The position numbers were made by a program, and so were the translations under genes. Of a DNA stretch of 64,000 nt, positions 42,376-55,779 are shown in pieces. Below the pieces are notes generated by a model. It made no database searches. It saw only the letters and a list, made by a program, of their open reading frames with translations, and had not been told where the DNA came from. The stretch comes from Kitasatospora viridis (GTDB taxonomy: Bacteria; Actinomycetota; Actinomycetes; Streptomycetales; Streptomycetaceae): assembly GCF_007829815.1 (NCBI RefSeq), contig NZ_VIWT01000001.1, positions 2,875,501-2,939,500 of the forward strand, in the 5' to 3' direction. Positions within the stretch are counted from its first letter, which is position 1. Every line of letters begins with the position of its first letter.

Positions 42376-42419
42376 ACGCCGATGGCCGGCACCGTGGGAA
42401 CGGTGCCGGCCATCGGCGT
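42376..42419. terminator. Perfect 20-bp bidirectional terminator
   Basis: Arms 42376-42395 and 42400-42419 pair perfectly around loop GGGA, between the DUF5324 gene and the convergent tRNA-Ala gene. Confidence 0.9.
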
Positions 42420-42431
42420 ACTGCTGGGCTG

Positions 42432-42504
42432 TGGAGCTTAGGAGACTCGAACTCCTGACATCTGCCTTGCAAAGGCAGCGCTCTACCAACTGAGCTAAAG
42501 CCCC
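42432..42504 (-). tRNA. tRNA-Ala (TGC)
   Basis: 73 nt. Acceptor GGGGCTT pairs with AAGCTCC (one G-U), D arm AGCTCAGTTGGTAGAGC, anticodon stem CTGCC/GGCAG with loop TTTGCAA (anticodon TGC), T loop TTCGAAT. CCA is not encoded. Confidence 0.96.
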
Positions 42505-42602
42505 GCGGCGAACCCTGGGTCGCCGTCGGACAACAGCGTACCGGGTCCACCGGAGTTCGTGCGCAGGTTCCCGGCCCGCACCGGACCAGGGGCGATGCCG
42601 TG

Positions 42603-42652
42603 CCCCCGGCCGTGGCGGGCCGGGGGATCACTTCCCGGCCTGCGGCCGGGGG
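42603..42652 (-). terminator. Hairpin after the DLW-39 gene
   Basis: Outer arms CCCCCGGCCG (42603-42612) and CGGCCGGGGG (42643-42652), with an inner GC-rich stem, just past the minus-strand stop at 42657. Confidence 0.6.
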
Positions 42653-42656
42653 AGGA

Positions 42657-42785
42657 TCAGCGGCCGGCCGGGATCGGGTCGGTGGCCTCGGTCCACAGGT
42701 CCTGCTCGGCGCGGTCGGCCTGGACCTGACGGTAGACAAAGAAGCCGCCGAGGGCGACCAGGGCGACCAGGAGGAGCTTCTTCAC
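42657..42785 (-). CDS. DLW-39 family small membrane peptide, 42 aa
   Basis: GTG 42785 to TGA 42657-42659. The peptide has a lysine pair, one hydrophobic helix (LLLVALVALGGFFVYRQV) and the family signature EQDLWTEATDP. The family name comes from the DLW motif and its typical length of about 39 residues. It usually lies next to the tRNA-Ile/tRNA-Ala genes downstream of gyrA, as here. The function is unknown. Confidence 0.88.
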   Translation of the reverse strand: MKKLLLVALVALGGFFVYRQVQADRAEQDLWTEATDPIPAGR

Positions 42786-43097
42786 CGCGGGACCTCGTCC
42801 TTCTCAGCTGGGTCGGCCCGACCACAAGGGTCCCGACCGAGCGGCCGGGGTGGCGAGCCTCGAATGTTCAGGGCGGGCCTGCGGTCGCAGGACCGCACTG
42901 CCCTGCGGCCGATGATACACACCCGTGTCCTGTTCGAGACCGGCTATCGGGGGCCCAACCGGCGGTCCTTGCCGACAGTTTGACGGCGCAGCGTCCGCAT
43001 CCGGCACCAGCTCCCCCCGGCCCCCGGCGGGCGGCGTCCCCCGCCCGGGCGTGTCGGTCCTCGAACGGCCGCTGCGCGCCCGGCGATCCGCTCCCGG
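42786..43097. other. Intergenic region between the DLW-39 and PP2C-like genes
   Basis: 312 bp without a convincing gene. On the minus strand TATCAT (plus 42912-42917) after GGACACGGGTGTG is a possible -10 for the DLW-39 gene. TGCGGTC-GCAG-GACCGCA at 42880-42897 is a short hairpin that would lie in that leader. I see nothing else. Confidence 0.45.
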
Positions 43098-43865
43098 TCA
43101 ACCCACCAGGTCCGCCGGGTCGGGGCGGCCGAACAGCACCGTGGCGTCGTCGTGCCGCTTGCCGGCGAAGCGGCCCGGCGGATCGGCCAGTTCGGCCTCC
43201 CGGACGGCTGCCAGCAGCTGCGCCGGGCCGCCCTGCGCCAAGCCGTCCAGCAGTGCCCGCCAGCTCCAGCCGTACCGCTCCACCAGCCGTGACACCCCGT
43301 CGGTCAGCACCGCGAAGCGGCGCACCCCGGCCAGCGGGTGCGAGCCGGTGAGCGCCTGGTCGGCGGCCTCCGGGCGGGTGCTCGCCACCCAGAACCCGCC
43401 GGGGGCGTTGCGCAGCCGGGCGACGGTGGCGCGGTCGTAGGCGGGGAGACGTTCGACACGGTCGTCCAGCACCGTCAGCAGCTCGCCGTCGGCCAGTTCG
43501 ACCAGCACCGGCGAGTCGGCCAGCACCAGGTGGTCCAGCCGCCCGCTCCCCCAGCGGACCATCGCCACGGTGGCCGAGGGGCTGTCCGGGTTGGTCAGGT
43601 CGCAGCCGTCCCCGTGCAGCTCCCGCAGCGCCGTCACGCCGGCCCGCAGGACCTCACGCAGCGACAGTTCCGGTCGGGCCACCAGGATCCGGGCCAGTTC
43701 CGCGCCGAGCCGCCGGGCCACCCAGGACACCTGGTGCACGCAGCCGGTCTCGGACCCGCTCGCGGTGGCCCCGTCCAGCAGCACCGCGAAGCCGTCCCCG
43801 GCGAGCACGAAGTCCTCGTTGCCCCGGCCGCCCGGCATCGCCTCGGTCAGGTACTCGATCCGCAT
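43098..43865 (-). CDS. PP2C-like protein phosphatase
   Basis: 255 residues from ATG 43865, chosen for GGGAGAGGAG 6 nt upstream. The fold and metal residues of PP2C are present but divergent: GRGNEDFVLAGDG, VLLDGATASG in place of DGMGG, PSATVAMVRWGSGRLDHLVL, FAVLTDGVSRLVE and GKRHDDATVLF. It is a stand-alone cytosolic domain without a membrane helix. Substrate and partner kinase are unknown. It sits between the DLW-39 peptide and tRNA-Ile genes and interrupts the usual tRNA-Ile/tRNA-Ala neighbourhood. Confidence 0.72.
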   Translation of the reverse strand: MRIEYLTEAMPGGRGNEDFVLAGDGFAVLLDGATASGSETGCVHQVSWVARRLGAELARILVARPELSLREVLRAGVTALRELHGDGCDLTNPDSPSATVAMVRWGSGRLDHLVLADSPVLVELADGELLTVLDDRVERLPAYDRATVARLRNAPGGFWVASTRPEAADQALTGSHPLAGVRRFAVLTDGVSRLVERYGWSWRALLDGLAQGGPAQLLAAVREAELADPPGRFAGKRHDDATVLFGRPDPADLVG

Positions 43866-43923
43866 CCGCGGCTCCTCTCCCGCGCCGTCCCCGTTCCTCA
43901 ACCGGGAGCCACGGTAGAACAGC

Positions 43924-43955
43924 GCGGCCCCGGACGGTGAACCGTCCGGGGCCGC
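43924..43955 (-). terminator. Terminator of tRNA-Ile copy 1
   Basis: Perfect 14-bp arms (43924-43937, 43942-43955) with loop TGAA, 8 nt past the tRNA 3' end on the minus strand. Confidence 0.85.
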
Positions 43956-43963
43956 GATCGCGG

Positions 43964-44037
43964 TGGGCCTAACAGGACTTGAACCTGTGGCCTCTTCCTT
44001 ATCAGGGAAGCGCTCTAACCGTCTGAGCTATAGGCCC
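43964..44037 (-). tRNA. tRNA-Ile (GAT), copy 1
   Basis: 74 nt. Acceptor GGGCCTA pairs with TAGGCCC, anticodon stem CTTCC/GGAAG with loop CTGATAA (anticodon GAT), T loop TTCAAGT. A -10 box TAATAT (minus strand, 44051-44056) lies 13 nt upstream. Confidence 0.96.
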
Positions 44038-44136
44038 TCGCTGGACCGAAATATTAGCGGACCGGAGCGGGTTCCGGTTTCCCGGTCCGCCCACGGCCGT
44101 TCACCGCTGCGGGCCGTTGGCGTGCGGCAACGAGAA

Positions 44137-44166
44137 AGCCCGCCGACTCCGATGAGTCGGCGGGCT
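44137..44166 (-). terminator. Terminator of tRNA-Ile copy 2
   Basis: Perfect 13-bp arms (44137-44149, 44154-44166) with a 4-nt loop. Its sequence is unlike the terminator of copy 1. Confidence 0.85.
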
Positions 44167-44176
44167 CCTCCGCAGG

Positions 44177-44250
44177 TGGGCCTAACAGGACTTGAACCTG
44201 TGGCCTCTTCCTTATCAGGGAAGCGCTCTAACCGTCTGAGCTATAGGCCC
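44177..44250 (-). tRNA. tRNA-Ile (GAT), copy 2
   Basis: Identical 74-nt sequence to copy 1. Its -10 is TAATCT (minus strand, 44264-44269), the same distance upstream, and the shared flank ATTAGCGGACCG shows that the duplication included the promoter. Confidence 0.96.
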
Positions 44251-44315
44251 TTGCCGCACTGAAAGATTAGCGGACCGATGCCCGATCCCCCAAATCGATA
44301 CCGGCGGCCCCGCGG

Positions 44316-45656
44316 CTACCCCTGGTTGGCAACCCGCAGCTCAGGATCGGCGGAACGGACCAGCCACTGCTCCCGGGTGGCCGGCAGCCGGCTCTCGCCG
44401 CGGCCGGCGGTGCGGACGGCGAGCACCTGGTTGATCCCGATCCGGTTCTCCTCGAAGGCCAGCGCGGAGGCGGCCATGTAGAGCCGCCAGACCCGGGCCC
44501 GGCCGCGGCCGGCCAGCCGGACCGCCTGGGCCCAGTTCGCCTCCAGGTTGGCCACCCAGTCCCGCAGGGTCAGCGCGTAGTGCTCGCGCAGCGCCTCGAC
44601 GTCGCGCACCTCGAAGCCGGCCTCCTCCAGGCTGGCGACGGTGCTGCCGACCGGGGAGAGCTCGCCGTCCGGGAAGACGTAGCGGTCGATGAAGTCGCTG
44701 GTGCTGTGCGCCGCGCCGGGCTGGTCGGGGCGGCGGGCGATCTGGTGGTTGAGCAGCCGGCCGCCCGGGGCCAGCAGGCCGTACAGGCCCTCGGCGTAGA
44801 CCCGGTACTGGGCGCTGCCGACGTGCTCGGCCATGCCGACCGAGGAGATCGCGTCGTACGGACCGTCAGGGATCTCCCGGTAGTCCTGCAGCCGGATCTC
44901 CACCCGGTCGGCCAGTCCGGCCGCCTCGACCCGCTGCCGGGCCAGCGCGACCTGCTCGGCGGAGATGCTGACGCCGACCGCCCGCACCCCGTAGTGCTCG
45001 GCCGCGTGCAGCACCAGCGAGCCCCAGCCGCAGCCCACGTCCAGCAGCCGCTGGCCGGGCCGCAGGCCGAGCTTGCGGCAGATCAGGTCGAGCTTGGCGG
45101 CCTGGGCGTCCTCCAGGCTGCGGCCCTGCGGGGTCCAGTAGGCGCAGGAGTAGACCATCGAGGGGCCGAGCACCAGGCGGTAGAAGTCGTTGCCCACGTC
45201 GTAGTGGTGGCTGATCGCCGTCCGGTCCCGGCCGCGGCTGTGGAGCAGGCCCTGCTGGCGGGCCTCCTCCGGGGGCAGCGCGGGCTGCGGGCCGAGCGCG
45301 CCGACCCGGGCCAGCGCGCCGAGCGCCCGCCGCCCGGCCGGGCCGGTCAGGTCGCGCGGGCCCAGGTGCAGGTCGCGGATCTCCGGCCGGTCGACGAACT
45401 GCGCCACCTCGCTCAGCACCGCGTACAGGTCCTCGCCGGGGCCGAGCTCCAGGTCGCCGGAGACGTAGGCCCGGGCCAGGCCGAGCTCGCCGGGGGCCCA
45501 GAGCAGCCGGCGCAGCGCCCGCCGGTTGCGCAGCACCAGCACCGGGCCCTCGGGCGCCCCCGCCGAACTGCCGTCCCAGGCCTGGAGGCGGAACGGGAGC
45601 CGGCTGCCGAGCAGCCCCTCCAGCGCCTCGACGAGCTGCGGTGCGATCTGTGCCAT
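44316..45656 (-). CDS. Cyclopropane-fatty-acyl-phospholipid synthase family methyltransferase
   Basis: 446 residues from ATG 45656 (GGAGG 6 nt upstream). N-terminal lipid-binding region, then YDVGNDFYRLVLGPSMVYSC followed by AYW, the SAM motif LLDVGCGWGSLVLHAAEHYG, SISAEQVALARQRV, and ISSVGMAEHVG with the Glu/His active-site region. The C-terminal YVFPDGELSPV and LRDWVANLEANW are conserved. The family adds a methylene bridge, or a methyl group, to unsaturated acyl chains of membrane phospholipids using SAM. Which product forms here is unknown. It is inserted between the DUF3566 gene and the tRNA-Ile genes. Confidence 0.9.
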   Translation of the reverse strand: MAQIAPQLVEALEGLLGSRLPFRLQAWDGSSAGAPEGPVLVLRNRRALRRLLWAPGELGLARAYVSGDLELGPGEDLYAVLSEVAQFVDRPEIRDLHLGPRDLTGPAGRRALGALARVGALGPQPALPPEEARQQGLLHSRGRDRTAISHHYDVGNDFYRLVLGPSMVYSCAYWTPQGRSLEDAQAAKLDLICRKLGLRPGQRLLDVGCGWGSLVLHAAEHYGVRAVGVSISAEQVALARQRVEAAGLADRVEIRLQDYREIPDGPYDAISSVGMAEHVGSAQYRVYAEGLYGLLAPGGRLLNHQIARRPDQPGAAHSTSDFIDRYVFPDGELSPVGSTVASLEEAGFEVRDVEALREHYALTLRDWVANLEANWAQAVRLAGRGRARVWRLYMAASALAFEENRIGINQVLAVRTAGRGESRLPATREQWLVRSADPELRVANQG

Positions 45657-45762
45657 CAGGAACCTCCGCGCAACTGGGGGCAGCCGAGCGCCGAGCCGGC
45701 CGCCCCTCGAACCCGTACCGGTGACCGTGCGGGCGGCCGCACCAGCCAATCCGGAACGACGA

Positions 45763-45795
45763 CTCCGGGCCCCGGCGGCACGCCGGGGCCCGGAG
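45763..45795 (-). terminator. Hairpin after the DUF3566 gene
   Basis: Perfect 15-bp arms (45763-45777, 45781-45795) with loop GCA, about 130 nt past the DUF3566 stop on the minus strand and upstream of the methyltransferase start. Confidence 0.75.
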
Positions 45796-45923
45796 AGCAG
45801 TCACCCGAATGACGAAGCGGGCCCCTCCCGGTCGAACAACCGAGTGGGACCCGCTATGCCGCATTCGGCGAAGCTGGTTCGTACCGAGTGACTTTCAGTC
45901 AGATCACCGGCGGGTTGGCCGGA

Positions 45924-46610
45924 TCACTCCTCCTCGGCGAGCGTCAGCTCGATGCCGCCGGTGAAGCCGGCCGCCGCGTTGTAGATGAACGCCGAGAGGG
46001 TGGCCAGGGCGGTCAGCAGCACCACGTCCACCACGGCGATCAGCGCGGTGTAGGTGATCACCGTGCCGAAGCCGACGTAGTCCATGATGTTGATGCCGCC
46101 GGTGCCGCCGGTGCCGGAGCCGGTGACGTCCTTGAGGGTCTTGCCGACCGAGTCGAAGACGCCCAGCGAGTCCAGGGTGGTCCAGAGCACCGCGGCGGCC
46201 ACGATCATGATCACGCCGATCGCCAGCGACAGCAGGAAGCTGACCTTCATCACCGACCACGGGTCGGCCTTGACCACCCGCAGCCGGGCCTTGCGCAGCC
46301 GACCCATCGCGCCGCCGCCGCCCTGCTGCGCGGGCGCGGACGGGGCCGGCCGGCGCGGAGCGCCCGGGCCGGGGCCCGCGGGCGCGCCGCCGGCGCGACC
46401 GCCGCGGGGCTGGCCCTTGGTGTAGGTGGTCGGCTGCGAGTAGCCGCCCGCCCCGGGGGCCGGCGCGTTCGGCGGCGGCGGGACGTTGGAGCCCATCGCG
46501 GACATCAGCGAGGTGGACGCCGCCGGGTGCTCGGCCGGCGGCTGCGGAACACCTCCGTACGGCGCACCGCCCGGCGCGGCACCTCCCGCAGCACCCGTGG
46601 TCCCACTCAC
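45924..46610 (-). CDS. DUF3566 membrane protein
   Basis: 228 residues. A Gly/Pro/Ala-rich N-terminal half precedes the DUF3566 domain: RKARLRVVKADPWSVMKVSF, helix LLSLAIGVIMIVAAAVLWTT, and helix TALIAVVDVVLLTALATLSA followed by FIYNAAAGFTGGIELTL. It is a conserved actinobacterial gene directly downstream of gyrA. The mycobacterial counterpart (CwsA region) is tied to cell-wall growth, but the function here is inferred only from position. Confidence 0.9.
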   Translation of the reverse strand: MSGTTGAAGGAAPGGAPYGGVPQPPAEHPAASTSLMSAMGSNVPPPPNAPAPGAGGYSQPTTYTKGQPRGGRAGGAPAGPGPGAPRRPAPSAPAQQGGGGAMGRLRKARLRVVKADPWSVMKVSFLLSLAIGVIMIVAAAVLWTTLDSLGVFDSVGKTLKDVTGSGTGGTGGINIMDYVGFGTVITYTALIAVVDVVLLTALATLSAFIYNAAAGFTGGIELTLAEEE

Positions 46611-46700
46611 TCTGGATCCTCCCGCAGTTCCTCACCGGGGCGCGGCCGCGTCCCGGTTGACACTCCACTGTGCGGCATCAAGCTGAGAAACCCGTAACCG

Positions 46701-46743
46701 GGGCAGCCGGCGTCCCGCCGATTCGGCGGGACGCCGGCTGCCC
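46701..46743 (-). terminator. Perfect 20-bp terminator after gyrA
   Basis: Arms 46701-46720 and 46724-46743 pair perfectly around ATT, 8 bp beyond the gyrA stop, separating gyrA from the DUF3566 gene. Confidence 0.88.
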
Positions 46744-46751
46744 GAGTGGTA

Positions 46752-49370
<2,619 letters not shown>

Positions 49371-49423
49371 TGGTGGTCAGTTTCCTTTCACGCGTGACTG
49401 GGGTGTGCGGAGCAGACTGCTCG

Positions 49424-51535
<2,112 letters not shown>

Positions 51536-51720
51536 CTACCGGTACCACTGACATAGATGGGCGTTTGGCAGGCCCTGAAGGCGGATTCACCGCCCCGAAT
51601 CCCCTCCGCACATGTCCCGATACTCGCCTGGGGGGCTCAGCGGCTTCACACCGGCCGTCAGCGGTTCCGGAAGTGTGCGCTCCGTCAAGACCGCTTCCCC
51701 GACCGGCGGGCCCGACGGCG

Positions 51721-52233
51721 TCAGCCCCAGGTGTCGCGCGGACCCTGGCTGCCCGGCGCGCGCAGCCGGCCGTACCGCCGCTGCGCGGTCGCCGGCCCGA
51801 GCACCCGGATCACCCGGACCGTGCCGTGCCCCAGCTCGTGGTTCAACCGGGCGACCAACTGCCGTGCCAGCAAACGCAACTGAGTGGCCCAGGCGGTGGA
51901 GTCACAACGCACCGTCAGGATCGCCTCGGCCTCGTCGAAGTGCTCCGGGGCGCAGTGCGCGGCGATGTCCGGGCCGACGATCTGCGGCCAGCGGCCCATC
52001 ACCCCGGCCACCGCGGCCGGCGCCTCCCAGCCACGCTCCGTGATCAAACGATTGAGCGCGGCCCCCAGCGGCACCGGGTCACGGCCGTCCGCGCGGGCCC
52101 CGCTGCGCAGCCCGTGCCGCTTCGCCTCGCGCTTCTCGCGCACCTGCTCACCGCGCTGGCGGGCCTGCTCCTTGGCCGCCCGCAGCGCGACCCGGGCCAG
52201 GTCGACGCCGGAGAGCTCTCGTTCCTCGCCCAT
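51721..52233 (-). CDS. DUF721 (DciA-like) protein
   Basis: 170 residues. A basic N-terminal stretch (LRAAKEQARQRGEQVREKRE) is followed by the DUF721 domain: LNRLITERGWEAPAAVAGVM, VGPDIAAHCAPEHFDEAEAI, LTVRCDSTAWATQLRLLARQ. The family includes DciA, the ancestral loader or operator of the replicative helicase DnaB in bacteria without DnaC/DnaI. Its place between recF and gyrB is standard for actinobacteria. AAGGAG lies about 10 nt before the ATG. Confidence 0.88.
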   Translation of the reverse strand: MGEERELSGVDLARVALRAAKEQARQRGEQVREKREAKRHGLRSGARADGRDPVPLGAALNRLITERGWEAPAAVAGVMGRWPQIVGPDIAAHCAPEHFDEAEAILTVRCDSTAWATQLRLLARQLVARLNHELGHGTVRVIRVLGPATAQRRYGRLRAPGSQGPRDTWG

Positions 52234-52300
52234 CGGCGGTGCGCTCCTTCTTCCCCAGGCTGTGGACAGACCAGGGTACGACTCGGCCGGACCTTCCTTG

Positions 52301-53431
52301 CTACTGGAGCCGGGTGACCTCGCCGCCCGACACCGCGTACCGCGCGCCGGCCAGCGCCTTCGGCACGTCCTCCGGCACCGCCGCGGTGACCAGCACCTGC
52401 TCGCCGCCGGCCACCAGCTCGGCCAGCTGGTCCCGGCGGCGGGCGTCCAGCTCGGCGAAGACGTCGTCCAGCACCAGCACCGGCTCGCCGCCGTCGGCCC
52501 GGAGCAGCTCGTAGGAGGCCAGCCGCAGGGCCAGCGCGAAGGACCAGGACTCGCCGTGGCTGGCGTAGCCCTTGGCCGGCAGGGGGCCGAGCAGCAGCCC
52601 CAGCTCGTCCCGGTGCGGGCCGACCAGGGTCAGGCCGCGGTCGGTCTCCTGCTTGCGCACCGCCTGGAGGGAGGCCAGCAGCCGCTGCTCGGCCTCCTCC
52701 CGGCTGGCCGGCGGCTCCCCCTCGAAGGCGGAGGCCCGGTACTCCAGCTCGGTCGGCCCGCCGCCCGGCGCCAGCCGCTCGTAGGCCTCGGCGACCAGCG
52801 GCCGCAGCGCCGCCACCAGCTGCAGCCGAAAGGCCGTCAGCTCGGCGCCGGCCCGGGCCAGGTGGCCGTCCCAGACCTCCAGGGTGGACAGGTCGGAGCC
52901 CCGGCCGCCGGACCGCCGGGCCATCGCGGCGGTCTTCAGCAGGGCGTTGCGCTGCTTGAGCACCCGCTCGTAGTCGGACCGCACACCGGCCAGCCGGGGC
53001 GCCCGGGCGGTCAGCAGCTCGTCCAGGAACCGGCGGCGCTCCCCCGGGTCGCCCTTCACCAGGGCCAGGTCCTCGGGGGCGAACAGCACGGTCCGCAGCA
53101 GCCCCAGCACGTCCTTCGGGCGGACGTTGTCGGAGCGGTTGATCCGGGCCCGGTTGGCCTTGCCCGGAGTGATCTCCAGCTCGATCAGGGTGGTCCGGCC
53201 GCGGTCCTCGACCGAGCCGCGGACCACCGCCCGCTCGGCCCCCTGGCGGACCAGCGGGGCGTCGGTGGCCACCCGGTGGCTGCCCAGGGTGGCCAGGTAG
53301 CCGACCGCCTCGACCAGGTTGGTCTTCCCCTGGCCGTTGGGGCCCACGAACGCGGTCACGCCCGGGTCGAGGGGAACCTCGGCCCGGGCGTACGAGCGGA
53401 AGTCGGCGAGCGACAGGTGCGCGACATGCAT
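52301..53431 (-). CDS. recF: RecF recombination mediator
   Basis: 376 residues. SMC-like ATPase: Walker [15 protein letters not shown] (about 30-43), the RecF signature region ([20 protein letters not shown]) and Walker [16 protein letters not shown]. It helps load RecA at gaps and stalled forks. The start ATG 53431 lacks a clear ribosome binding site. It lies 67 bp after gnd on the same strand. Confidence 0.96.
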   Translation of the reverse strand: MHVAHLSLADFRSYARAEVPLDPGVTAFVGPNGQGKTNLVEAVGYLATLGSHRVATDAPLVRQGAERAVVRGSVEDRGRTTLIELEITPGKANRARINRSDNVRPKDVLGLLRTVLFAPEDLALVKGDPGERRRFLDELLTARAPRLAGVRSDYERVLKQRNALLKTAAMARRSGGRGSDLSTLEVWDGHLARAGAELTAFRLQLVAALRPLVAEAYERLAPGGGPTELEYRASAFEGEPPASREEAEQRLLASLQAVRKQETDRGLTLVGPHRDELGLLLGPLPAKGYASHGESWSFALALRLASYELLRADGGEPVLVLDDVFAELDARRRDQLAELVAGGEQVLVTAAVPEDVPKALAGARYAVSGGEVTRLQ

Positions 53432-53498
53432 GGGGAGGTACTGCGCCCGCCTTCTGTCTACAGCCTGTGGACTACTGGAACTGCCGGAACCACTGGAA

Positions 53499-54374
53499 CT
53501 ACTTGGACTCGACCGCGTGGCCGCCGAACTCGTTGCGCAGCGCGGCGATCATCTTCATCTGCGGGGAGTCGTCCTGGCGGGAGGCGAACCGGGCGAACAG
53601 CGAGGCGGTGATCGCCGGCAGCGGAACGGCGTGGTCGATCGCGGCCTCGACGGTCCACCGGCCCTCGCCGGAGTCGGCCGCGAAGCCCTTGAGCTTGGCC
53701 AGGTGCTCGTCCTTGTCCAGCGCGTCCACCGCCAGGTCGAGCAGCCAGGAGCGGATCACCGTGCCCTCCTTCCAGGAGCGGAAGATCTCCCGGACGTCGG
53801 TCACGCTGTCCACCGCCTCCAGCAGCTCCCAACCCTCGGCGTAGGCCTGCATCATGGCGTACTCGATGCCGTTGTGGACCATCTTGGCGAAGTGGCCGGC
53901 GCCCGCCTTGCCGGCGTGCACGGCGCCGAACTCGCCCTCCGGCTTGAGCGCGTCGAAGATCGGCTGGACCCGGGCGATGTGCTCGTCCTCGCCGCCGTAC
54001 ATCAGCGCGTAGCCGTTCTGCAGGCCCCAGACGCCGCCGGAGACGCCGCAGTCGACGAAGCCGATGCCCTTGGCGGCCAGCAGCTCGGCGTGCTTCTCGT
54101 CGTCGGTCCAGCGGGAGTTGCCGCCGTCCACCACGATGTCGCCGGGCAGCAGCTGCTCGGCCAGCTCCTCGATGGTCTGCTGGGTGGGCTCGCCGGCCGG
54201 AACCATCACCCAGACCACGCGCGGGGCCTGGAGCTTGTTGACCAGCTCGGGCACGCTGGCGACGTCGGCGAGGTCGGGGTTGCGGTCGTAGCCGATGACG
54301 GTGTGGCCGGCGCGGCGGATGCGCTCGCGCATGTTGCCGCCCATCTTGCCGAGACCGATGAGGCCGAGCTCCAT
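53499..54374 (-). CDS. gnd: Decarboxylating 6-phosphogluconate dehydrogenase (short form)
   Basis: 291 residues. N-terminal Rossmann motif [13 protein letters not shown], then [34 protein letters not shown] and the catalytic [20 protein letters not shown]. It oxidises and decarboxylates 6-phosphogluconate to ribulose-5-phosphate in the pentose phosphate pathway. The short form (about 300 residues) is often NAD-preferring. It sits inside the replication cluster between dnaN and recF, a typical streptomycete arrangement. TAAGGAC precedes the ATG. Confidence 0.93.
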   Translation of the reverse strand: MELGLIGLGKMGGNMRERIRRAGHTVIGYDRNPDLADVASVPELVNKLQAPRVVWVMVPAGEPTQQTIEELAEQLLPGDIVVDGGNSRWTDDEKHAELLAAKGIGFVDCGVSGGVWGLQNGYALMYGGEDEHIARVQPIFDALKPEGEFGAVHAGKAGAGHFAKMVHNGIEYAMMQAYAEGWELLEAVDSVTDVREIFRSWKEGTVIRSWLLDLAVDALDKDEHLAKLKGFAADSGEGRWTVEAAIDHAVPLPAITASLFARFASRQDDSPQMKMIAALRNEFGGHAVESK

Positions 54375-54441
54375 GACAAGTCCTTACCTGTGGTGTCGTG
54401 CCTGACGGCGGCGCCGTTGCCGCGGGTCAAGAGCCTACGCC

Positions 54442-54485
54442 GCGCGGGTGTCCACAGGGTGTGGACCACCTGTGGACACCCGCGC
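54442..54485. promoter_or_regulatory. 16-bp inverted repeat with DnaA-box-like arms between dnaN and gnd
   Basis: Perfect 16-bp arms GCGCGGGTGTCCACAG (54442-54457) and its complement (54470-54485), with a 12-bp centre that is itself palindromic (GTGGACCAC). Each arm contains GTGTCCACA, one base from a DnaA box. It lies 17 bp after the dnaN stop, so it may be a terminator, a DnaA site or both. Confidence 0.55.
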
Positions 54486-54502
54486 CTCGTCAGGACGGCA
54501 GG

Positions 54503-55633
54503 TCAGCCGGAGAGCCGGACCGGCATGATCAGGTACTGGTAGGCCTCGTCGGCCTCGGCGTCCACCGAGGGCTTGCCGGAGAGCAGGGCCGGCTTGGTCG
54601 AGGTGGTGAAGGACAGCTGGGCGTAGGCGGCGTCCACCGCCTTGAGGCCCTCCTCCAGGTAGCCCGGGTTGAAGGCGATCGAGATGTCGTCGCCCTCCAG
54701 GTCCGCGTCGATCCGCTCGGTGGCCTGGGCGTCGTCGCCGGAGCCGGCCTCCAGGGTCAGCACGCCCTGCTCGAAGTTGAGCCGCACCGGGGTGTTCCGC
54801 TCGGCCACCAGGGAGACGCGCTTGAGCGCCTCCAGGAAGGGCTGGGTCTGGACCGCGGCGATCGCGCTGAACTCGGTCGGGAAGAGGCTGCGGAACTTGG
54901 GGAACTCGCCCTCCAGCAGCCGGGTGGTGGTGCGTCGGCCGTTGCCCTCGAAGCCGATCAGGCCCTCGCCGGCGCCGCCGGAGGAGAGCGCGATCGAGAC
55001 GCTGTCGCCGCTGCCCAGCGACTTGGCGATGTCCTGCAGGGTGCGGGCCGGGACCAGCGCGACGGCGGAGATGTCCGGCTGCTCGGGCTTCCACAGCAGC
55101 TCGCGGACGGCGAACCGGTAGCGGTCGGTCGCGGCCAGGGTGATCCGGTCGCCCTCGATCTCCACCCGGACGCCGGTGAGCACCGGCAGGGTGTCGTCCC
55201 GGCCGGCGGCGACGGCCGCCTGGCTGACCGCGGTGGCGAACAGGTCGCCGGGCACGGTGCCGGTCGCGGTGGGCATCTGGGGCAGCGACGGGTACTCGTC
55301 CACCGGCAGGGTCGGCAGGGTGAAGCGGGAGCTGCCGCAGACCACGCTGACCCGCATGCCGTCGGTGGAGATCTCCACCGGGCGGTTGGGCAGGTTGCGG
55401 GAGATGTCGTTGAGCAGCCGGCCGGAGACCAGCACGGTGCCCGGCTCCTCGACGTCCGCCTCCAGCTCGACCCGGGCCGAGACCTCGTAGTCGAACCCGG
55501 AGAGCGCCAGCGAGCCCTCCTGGGCGGTGAGCAGCAGGCCGGCCAGCACCGGCACCGGCGGCCGTGCCGGGAGGCTGCGGGCCGCCCAGGCCACCGCCTC
55601 CGCGAGAACGTCACGCTCCACCCGGAACTTCAC
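54503..55633 (-). CDS. dnaN: DNA polymerase III beta sliding clamp
   Basis: 376 residues from GTG 55633 (AGGAGG 9 nt upstream; the open frame extends further up, but that part is oriC-side DNA). It contains the three clamp domains: FRVERDVLAEAVAWAARSLP at the start, LLEGEFPKFRSLFP in the middle and the C-terminal YLIMPVRL motif. The ring tethers the polymerase to DNA. It lies next to oriC. Confidence 0.97.
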   Translation of the reverse strand: MKFRVERDVLAEAVAWAARSLPARPPVPVLAGLLLTAQEGSLALSGFDYEVSARVELEADVEEPGTVLVSGRLLNDISRNLPNRPVEISTDGMRVSVVCGSSRFTLPTLPVDEYPSLPQMPTATGTVPGDLFATAVSQAAVAAGRDDTLPVLTGVRVEIEGDRITLAATDRYRFAVRELLWKPEQPDISAVALVPARTLQDIAKSLGSGDSVSIALSSGGAGEGLIGFEGNGRRTTTRLLEGEFPKFRSLFPTEFSAIAAVQTQPFLEALKRVSLVAERNTPVRLNFEQGVLTLEAGSGDDAQATERIDADLEGDDISIAFNPGYLEEGLKAVDAAYAQLSFTTSTKPALLSGKPSVDAEADEAYQYLIMPVRLSG

Positions 55634-55779
55634 CGGTAACCGCCTCCTGGGTCCTGCTGTCGCTTGCTGATCTTCGTCGGCCGCCGCTGTCAGTCGGCCG
55701 GTGTTCAGTTGCCTAGGACAGTCTGACGCACTCCACGGACACTTCACGCCGCTCGGTGCAAGTCGGGGGAACAAGTGTC

